Below, one piece after another: positions 57,230 to 64,000 of a stretch of DNA of 64,000 nucleotides; the first letter of the stretch is position 1; the number at the start of each line of letters is the position of its first letter. Source of the DNA: Zantedeschia hybrid cultivar. Lineage: Eukaryota > Streptophyta > Magnoliopsida > Alismatales > Araceae. The stretch spans positions 81,435,024-81,499,023 of the forward strand of contig JARZZO010000005.1 in the NCBI GenBank assembly GCA_030544215.1, written 5' to 3'. The notes beneath the pieces were generated by a model. It worked only from the letters and a program-made list of their open reading frames with translations, made no database searches and had not been told where the DNA came from. Position numbers and translations under genes: made by a program.

Positions 57230-59899
57230 ATGGAAAATTTTTGGATCCAGGAGGAAGGTTTTCTAGATATTGTTTCCCAGGTTTGGAGATTTGATGTGGA
57301 CCAACGTTCAACAATGGTTGTTGTAGTGGACAACCTTAGGAATTTGGCTCGTGCTCTCACATCGTGGAGGAATGGGAAGAAAGGTACTATCATGGGAGGC
57401 AAGCAGGATATCCTTGATCAGCTATGTGGGCTAGATGCTCTTAACGAAGTTGGCGTGATGGATGAGGATGATAGATTGAGGAGAGTCAAACTCAATAAGG
57501 AGTTCTCAGCTATTATGCTTAAAGAGGAGTTCTATTGGAGATAGAGATCCAGGGATAGATGGATCAAGGAAGGGGACAAGAATACGACAATAATCTCATT
57601 AGTAGACTTAGAGCTGGGGAGAATGTCTTCTCTCAGAGGGATGATATAACTGGAACATTTCTTCTTTCTATGTCCGCTTGTTCTCTGAGGAAGATGTCTC
57701 TAGGCCTTCTTTCGTGGAGGATCTCCTGCGTCAGATTTCTTTGGAGGAAAGGGAGGCTCTTTTTGTGCCATTTTCAGTTGAGGATTTGAAGTTTGCTGTT
57801 TTCTCCTCGGCAGGTGATAGGGCTCCAGGCCCTGATGGTTTTCCCTTGTTGTTCTTTCAATAATGTTGGGGCATTATCCACCCCCTTCTTTTGTAGGCAG
57901 TGTTGGAATTTCAGGAAGGGAAGGCTCATCGTTGGGGATCAACAAGACTTTCTTAGTTCTTATACCCAATAGAGCGGGTGCGGAGTCTTTGGCGGATTTC
58001 AGACCTATCAGTTTGTTGAATGGAGTGTATAAGATTCTTTCCATGATGTTGACTTGCCGACTAGAGAGGGTCATTGACAGGTTGGTGAGTGCTAATCAAA
58101 ACACCCTTATTAAAGGTAGGCATATTCATGAAGGTTTCTTAATAGCCGAGGAATGTCTTCATGCTATGAAGCAGCAGAGGAGGAGTGGCATTGTTCTCAA
58201 GCCTGATTTCGAGAAAGCCTATGAGAAGAGTGAATTGGTCCTGCCTTTTTACTATCCTTTCTAGATGTGCTTTGGTTATAAATGGGTTTCTTGGATCAGA
58301 TTTTGTATTACTTCAGCCTCCTTTGCTGTGTTGGTTAATTGTTCACCTACTCCGTATTTCCTCAATGGGAGAGGCTTGAGATAGGGGGATCCACTCTCCC
58401 CATTGTTGTTTGTTCTTGTTGCCCAGGTCCTCAACTGTATGTGGGAAAGAGCAGAAGCAGCGGGGCTTATTTTTGGGTTTAGAGTTAGCTCATCCAGCAG
58501 ATCCATCTCTCACTTGCAGTATGTGGATGACACCATCATTTCCATTTCTAGAGGAGAGGAGCAAGTCTTTGTCACTAGACTGATGCTTAAGTTGCTGGAT
58601 GAAGTCACAGGTTTGAGGGTCAATTTTTAGAAGAGCACCATCTTTGGTATTAACTTGGAAGGCTCAGTTTTGAGAAGAGCGGTTGCTATCCTTGGTTGTT
58701 AGATTGGGACTTTCCCTCTGTCCTATTTGGGTTTGCCTCTTTCATCCAGTTCTATCCACTGCAAAGGTTGGCAGCCTATTATTCATAAGTTCCTATCTCG
58801 GCTAGCAGGATGGAAGGGTTGTATGCTCTCTTTTGGTGGTAGATTGACCCTATGTCAGTGGGTCCTTGATCGTCTTCCGATTTACTCCCTCTTCAAAGCA
58901 GATTTTTTTGGAAGGGTCTTTTGAGTCTTCTAAAGGAGGATTTGGGCATATGTTGGAGCTGGGTGTGTAGGAGCAAACTTAGTGGTGGTCTTGGCATTAA
59001 GGACATTTAGGCCTTTAATCTAGCTCTCCTGTCCAAATGGTTATGGAAATTGGGTTCAACTAACTCTGGTGGTCTATGATATGTCATTAGAGAAAAGTAC
59101 TACTCTCGAAGTAGAGTGTGGGATTTTATTTTGCAGGTAGACTACAAGGTCTCCCATATGTGGAAAGGGATACTAGAGACTGCTGATGTTATTCTTGCCG
59201 CATCCACTATGGATCTAAGGGATGGGAGAGCTTGCTTGTTTTGGAAGGATAAATGGTGTGGGATGACTCTTCTTTGTCGTGCTTTTCCCAGACTTTTTGA
59301 TATTGCTACTCACCAGGCGGCATTAGGGGTGCAGATGTTTGAGCGCTCATACTATGGTAGGACTCGGGCCCCTAATTTCAAAAGGAATCTTAGGGACCAT
59401 GAGATCCTTGATTTCACGGACCTTATGCATTGCCTACAACCACTCAGGTTGGATGCTGCTCGCCTAGATTCCTTGGTTTGGTATTGGGGAGGGCGAGGTT
59501 CCTTTTCTGTCAAGTCAGACTACTCTTTGATTGCGGATGGTGGTACTCATAACCCCTTCTTTCGACATATTTGGGCCCGGAAGTCTCCTCTGAAAGTGAA
59601 GATTTTGGTTTGGAGAATTTTGAATGGAAAGCTTCTCGCTTCTGATCGATTGATTCGGTTTGGATGTGATGTCCCCTACATGTATCTTGTGTGGAGAGGA
59701 GGATGAAGGGTTGGATCATCTTTTTGTTGGATGCTCATACTCTATCGAGGTTTGGCAAGCTGTGTTTGATAAGTTGCACATTGTAAAAAATATGGCACTC
59801 ATGGTTCCCTCTCAAGGGAGACCGGTTCTTGTGGTGGATGATTCTCCACGCTACAATTTGGGTGATTTGGATAGAGAGAGACAAGAGATTTTTTTATAG
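57230..59899 (+). pseudogene. L1 ORF2 pseudogene: reverse transcriptase and zf-RVT
   Basis: The order is linker (LKEEFYWR*RSRDRWIKEGD), RT motifs AGDRAPGPDGFPLLFFQ, LADFRPISLLNGVYKIL, FLIAEECLHAMKQQRRSGI and FEKAYEKS, then GDPLSPLLFVLVAQVL. The catalytic YVDD (LQYVDDTIISIS) is at 58520-58531, followed by YLGLPLSSSSIHCKGWQPII and LSRLAGWKGCMLSFGGRLTL. zf-RVT is at 59500-59760 (KSPLKVKILVWRILNGKLLA, CILCGEEDEGLDHLFVGC). At least eight stops or frameshifts break it, for example at 57542, 57861, 58262, 58378 and 58628. Confidence 0.88.
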
Positions 59900-59916
59900 A
59901 GAGGCTTCTTCTTAGG

Positions 59917-60286
59917 CAAGGAAGGAAAACTCGAGGATCGGATATAGATTGGTCCGGGTCTGGACCGATCGGGTCGACCGATCCGATCCGATCCCGGCCA
60001 ATCCAGTCCGGTTCCCCCATTTTATTGTAAATAAAGGTTAAAAAATTATAAAAAAATTTAAAAATAGTCTCAAAATGCTCAAAACTTATCTAGGAGCTCG
60101 AGTAAGCCCTTGGGATTTTATTAATTTAAAAAACAGTTGGATACATGGAGGGCATGGTCGCCCAATGCCATTAGAAGAGAACTCCTAAAAGCTCAGTTAC
60201 ACCAATGAGAGCTTTAAAGAGCAATAACAACCTAATGAGAGCTTAGAGCGAGAATTTAGAGAAAGAGATCTTATAGAGAGAAAAAG

Positions 60287-60321
<35 letters not shown>

Positions 60322-60542
60322 AAGGAATTGAGTTAGTGGGGATGGGGAAAGGCCTTGGGGTTTTTTTGTAAGCCTCCCAAGGCCTATGCTAGCCGTTGGG
60401 AACGTTCCTAACGGCTAGCTGCGACCTAGCCGTTTCTTGGATTGGCCTATCTGATTGGAGGATCAACCGATCCTAGTAAATGAATGGTGGGTCAGGGCTC
60501 GAGTCCGATCCGATCTGATATGTGCTGATTCTACCTTCCTTG
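59917..60542 (-). mobile_element. hAT deletion derivative (626 bp) of the 50334-55015 element
   Basis: The ends are CAAGGAAGG on both sides. The flanks TTCTTAGG (59909-59916) and TTCTCAGG (60543-60550) form an 8-bp duplication with one mismatch. In reverse orientation the left half matches the 3' part of the larger hAT (cttgggattttattaattt, against its 54720-54790). The right half matches its 5' leader (gagagagaga, agctttaaagagc, and the tagccgttgggaacg inverted repeat). The whole transposase is deleted. Confidence 0.85.
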
Positions 60543-60778
60543 TTCTCAGGGTACTTTGGTATCATTTGTTGCTAGACACATAAGGGATTGGATGAGGGTT
60601 TGGTTTAAAGATTTTTTTGGTTTTGTCCTCCTTTTTTGTTCTCTTGGAGGATTGTCTTTGAGTCACCATCTTGGTGTTTTGTAGAGTGACGGTGGAGGAC
60701 TTTCGTTTCTTACATGTACATCTTTCTTTTCACCATTGTATACGCTTACAGTGGCATTGTCCACTTTCCAAAAAAAAA

Positions 60779-62505
60779 AGCATACTTCAAATATCAAACA
60801 ATCTATTTAAATATGTGAACAACACTAAAATTAGAAGAACTTATCAAAATATATAATTGGTTGGATAATAATCAGAGGGGATATCTATTTTCCATTTCCG
60901 CTTCGAATATTATTAGATAATTGAACGGATATTTGGATACATCTGTCGGATGGTCTAATTGGATAAATATCTGACTAATCAGATGCGGATCGGAGCTGGA
61001 TTTATCCGTATCCATTGTTAGACCTAGTCCCGTCTGTAGATACACATCGACTAGTTGAGTCGCATTTGACTTGATGCAACTCGATCTGACTTGCAATGTA
61101 TCGCATGTCAGGTGTGTTTCACTGCATCCGGTGCTGTTCATTGCTATCCGACTTGCATTGTATCATACGGGTCGGATGCTTAAATAATTTAATAATTTAA
61201 TAAAAAATTAACTATATTTCACTACATTTACATGAATAATGAGTTGTTTCTTGTGGGTTTTTCATATAAATGGTTATGAAGTAAAATTTTTTCCAATTTG
61301 TTAAGTAATTATGTTTGTTTTCTCCAATTGATAAGTGGACTTTTTTCTCTAATTTGATAAGTAATTTACACTTTTATACTGATTAATAGAGTATATTTTT
61401 CCTAAATTTGACTTAAAGTCATTGTCATTAACAAATTATTCGAGTTCAAAAATTATTTACATCATATTTATTCGTAAAATAAAGGATCTGAAAGCATCAT
61501 AAATTGGCCTGAATTGGCCCGACTCGTGTGACATTTGTGTGCCGGACCAAGTTAGACCGATATGACTCATATCTGAGAGGATATGAGTTGGTATGTATCA
61601 GCGAGTCGATGAGTCTTGCCTCCAAAGTCTTGCAGAGAAGTGTCCAGACAGTCTCAGTAATACCATGATTGAGGAAGATGTGATCAATGTTATCCTCGAA
61701 GGATTCACAAAAAAAATATAGGTTCCCTTCATATCTTCCTGAGCTTCTTCAGCCTATCCTTATTTATATCTTACTGATGCATGCACAGAATAAAAAAGAT
61801 GAAAAAAGGAGAAAAGGGCTTATTCACTGTCAAATCTTTTTTGAAGCCAAGGTGGTAGATGGAGTATAGTGAGAAAAGTTAGACTAAAGGAGGAAGGATG
61901 CTGACACAATAAAGTTAGGTCAGCATTGCTCAGGATCACAGAGATCATTTATCCACTGTAGAGTTATGAGGGTTGTTTGGGGTTTATTGCTCAAGGTCTA
62001 AGGGTCAAGATGGATTGAACCAGAACACGTAATTGAAGTGATGCTTTGTTGGCGGGAAGATTCCTGTTGTAGCAGAAAAAATGATTGTGACTTACACTAA
62101 TGGGAAAGTGGAGTGGGAAGAATGGCTGAGTATTCAGGGGAAGCTGCCATAGGGCATCTGGTGTAAGTGACATCAAATTATTAAGGTATTGGTCAGCAGC
62201 AGCCAGTTGTTAGGCCAATGGCAGATGAATCAATAATTACACATGTTTTAGGAACTGGAAAATGTCTTGACAGTTGACTGCATGCATTAGGTTACTGGGG
62301 CTTTCTGTGATTTATCTTATTCTACTTTGTTTCTTCTCTTGGCTTATTATGATGTAATTGCTGCTCTCTCACTTTGTCAGCAAGTGGAATTAAGTTTTGA
62401 ATGCCATGACTATAAGGGACTGATGGGTTTTTTGTCAGGTGTACACCTCTCTTTATTTCAGTAAATTGCACCTTATGTTGTGGGTATTGGGCTGTGAGAA
62501 AAGGA
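60779..62505. other. intronic sequence, mostly unclassified
   Basis: 60780-61030 is rich in ATATCCG/CGGATA motifs that mirror 56090-56260, which may be the outer ends of one more hAT. 61030-61620 has degenerate gactcg motifs. At 61640-61700 the minus strand reads DHIFLNHGITETVWTLL, resembling a LINE zf-RVT end, but nothing around it supports a full element. Confidence 0.4.
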
Positions 62506-62509
62506 TACA

Positions 62510-62880
62510 TATGGACAATGTGTGTGGCAAAGATGAAGATGTAGAATTGGGTGAGGAAAGATGAGAGGATATAATTCAAAATGAACATATACATGAAGAC
62601 TTTAGGCCCAGTTGTCGTTAAGCATGGGAAAATAAGCTTTAGATGGTTTGAACATGTCCACCTAAGTTGCATCGTTTAGAAAGTATGACTAAATTCAAGT
62701 GGAGGACAACAAAAGGAATATAGGGAGGCCTAAAAGAAGATAGTTTGAGGTAATAAGAAAGACATAATTTCACTTGGTACAAACATGGCTTTAGATATAT
62801 TGAAGAAGTGGGATAAGTTTCATGCTAGTGGCCCCAAATCAATGGGGTAAGGCTCATGATGAAGATGATGATTATGAACA
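62510..62880 (+). mobile_element. RTE-type LINE 3' end, decayed
   Basis: Broken frames give RWFEHVHLS, NKKDIISLGTNMALDI and KKWDKFHA, which fit the C-terminus of plant RTE reverse transcriptases. They are followed by ggccccaaatcaatggggta and a gatgaagatgatgatt tail. It has several stops and is 5'-truncated. Confidence 0.7.
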
Positions 62881-64000
62881 TGTTGAACATAATTTGCCAA
62901 ATGGGGAAGTTGTTGAGGATGATACAGGAATCACACAGTGAAGGCATAGATCAGAGAGGGGAATGATTTTGCATTGTGAAAATTGAAAGACGCACAGTTT
63001 AAAAGATACACTTTAAAGTCTATGACTTTAGTCTAATGGTTACCTTCTTGTGTTTTCCCAGACACACCTTCATTTCCATTGCTAGCAACTGTATGTCTAT
63101 CTTCAGTGTTACCGTTTCTTTTTCAATTATCATAGCAATATCATTCTTAAATTAATGAGGGATAACATGAGGAGGCAACATTTATTTGAAAGGCAGACAA
63201 ACAATTTTGGGATAGAAAAAGAGACAAGGGGATCAGAGTAAAGGGAACTATTTTTTGTGCGATGGAGTATCTATTGATTATAAGCTTATGTTTTGCGACA
63301 TGTCTTTGCAGTGGTCTCGACATGCACACTTGCACAGACAACACATTACATGCTCTATGATTGACTATTTGTGCATAATAATGTCTGTGATTTGTTTACG
63401 AGGCTCAGAGTTTTGTGAGCCGGTGCTTACGTATTTATATGATTTTGCATTTTGTAAGCAATGCCGCCTTCATACATTGAGCCTTTTATTTTGTATGACT
63501 GCATTCACAGAAGATGTACAAAGTTCATTTATACAACATGTAAGATGTTTGATTTAGTAACATAATAGATTCAAGCATGTCCACGACTCATTCTTATTTT
63601 TTGAATTCTCCTTATTCTTTCTTGAATTTAGCTGATTTGTATACTAGTACCACAGAGGTTTTATTCCGAGCATCTGATGTCTTTCTCGTTGAATGGAGTA
63701 TTTGTGATCAATTTATGAATTTTTACATGAATACTCTGTTTGAACAGTATTTACATGAAAACGCTCACTAAAATGCAAGTTAGGTCATTTACACTCTCCT
63801 TAATGTCTCCTACACGCTTGTTGCTGTTCACAACTTATCAAGCCCACACAACCCTTGCCAACATGGACACATGCTACATGCTAATCCATGTTGGTAGATG
63901 ATGCCTTTCTCCCTGTTAAAAGATGCCTAATCTAGAACTCTGATTTGAGTGACAATGGGTACAATAATATTAAAAAAACATCACTTCCTCAGATAATTCT
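62881..64000. other. intronic sequence, nothing recognised
   Basis: No domain, exon of the host gene, repeat or element border was recognised in this final stretch. Short open frames are at the level expected by chance. Confidence 0.5.

Larger units (their letters stand above)
57137..60778 (+). mobile_element. L1-type LINE, decayed, interrupted by a hAT derivative
   Basis: It runs from the endonuclease-RT linker to a poly(A) run (ctttccaaaaaaaaaa, 60769-60778). The 3' UTR is split by the hAT at 59917-60542. The 5' end is truncated or unrecognised, and no target duplication was found. The 3' UTR phrase caccatcttggtgttttgta is shared with the LINE fragment at 27990-28670. Confidence 0.8.
38116..64000 (+). 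other. intron 2 of the DUF300/TMEM184 gene, at least 25.9 kb, open at the right edge
   Basis: It starts with GTAAGT. No downstream exon of the family was recognised in the remaining sequence, so this intron probably continues beyond the window. It holds the nested hAT complex and several LINEs. A small diverged exon overlooked by eye cannot be excluded. Confidence 0.6.

Noticed and set aside
56093..61040. A further outer hAT spanning the tRNA-like sequence, MITE, LINE and inner derivative
   Set aside because: The possible ends (CTGGGGCTATCAACGG and, reversed, CTAGGTCTAACAATGG) and inverted ATATCCG motifs are suggestive, but no convincing 8-bp duplication was found.

Overview
The window is nuclear DNA from a flowering plant. 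The evidence is spliced coding exons with GT..AG introns, Ty1/copia and Ty3/gypsy LTR retrotransposons, L1-type and RTE-type LINEs, a tRNA-derived SINE, hAT, Mutator-like and Tourist-like DNA transposons, and no prokaryotic gene organisation. The species cannot be fixed from sequence reading alone. Very long TE-filled introns together with many hAT elements would suit an early-diverging eudicot or magnoliid-type genome, but that is a weak inference.

Layout. 1-7280: a decayed copia element on the minus strand, cut by the left window edge, with its 5' LTR at 5488-7280 and an RTE LINE tail inside that LTR. 7357-7918: the 3' tail of an L1-like LINE (minus), split by a 10,029-bp gypsy element (7919-17947, 5-bp target duplication AATAT). 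That element codes only for Gag and a protease/G-patch region, so it is non-autonomous. It carries GC-rich palindromic tandem repeats in both LTRs and in its leader. 18860-20720: a cluster of AT-rich fold-back repeats with a SINE inserted in one of them.

The only host gene I can support starts at about 21 kb on the plus strand. It belongs to the DUF300/TMEM184/LAZ1 membrane-protein family. It has a GC-rich promoter and 5' UTR, a 118-bp 5'-UTR intron, coding exon 1 (21839-21985) and coding exon 2 (38042-38115). I see no further exon, so intron 1 is 16,056 bp and intron 2 runs at least to the right edge (more than 25.8 kb). Almost everything from 22 to 64 kb is therefore intronic and filled with transposons.

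Intron 1 holds a hAT MITE (22690-23527), a 5'-truncated LINE with an 18-bp target duplication (23956-25510), a Mutator-type MITE with a 9-bp duplication (26249-26633), a Tourist-like MITE (27418-27687), a LINE fragment interrupted by a probable solo LTR (28671-30748), and a small hAT MITE (32877-33128).

Intron 2 holds a 355-bp tandem duplication, a hAT deletion derivative (39124-40877), degenerate LINEs, a hAT MITE (43264-44012), and a nested structure. In that structure a 4.7-kb hAT (50334-55015) sits inside an AT-rich higher-order tandem array that belongs to an older hAT (45117-55919). Further on are a tRNA-Phe-like pseudogene abutted by another hAT MITE (56590-57128), an L1 LINE (57137-60778) interrupted by a deletion derivative of the 4.7-kb hAT (59917-60542), and an RTE LINE 3' end.

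Three hAT family groups appear here. Two of them occur both as a transposase-bearing copy and as internally deleted derivatives, so the window preserves a small history of autonomous and non-autonomous hAT evolution inside one intron.
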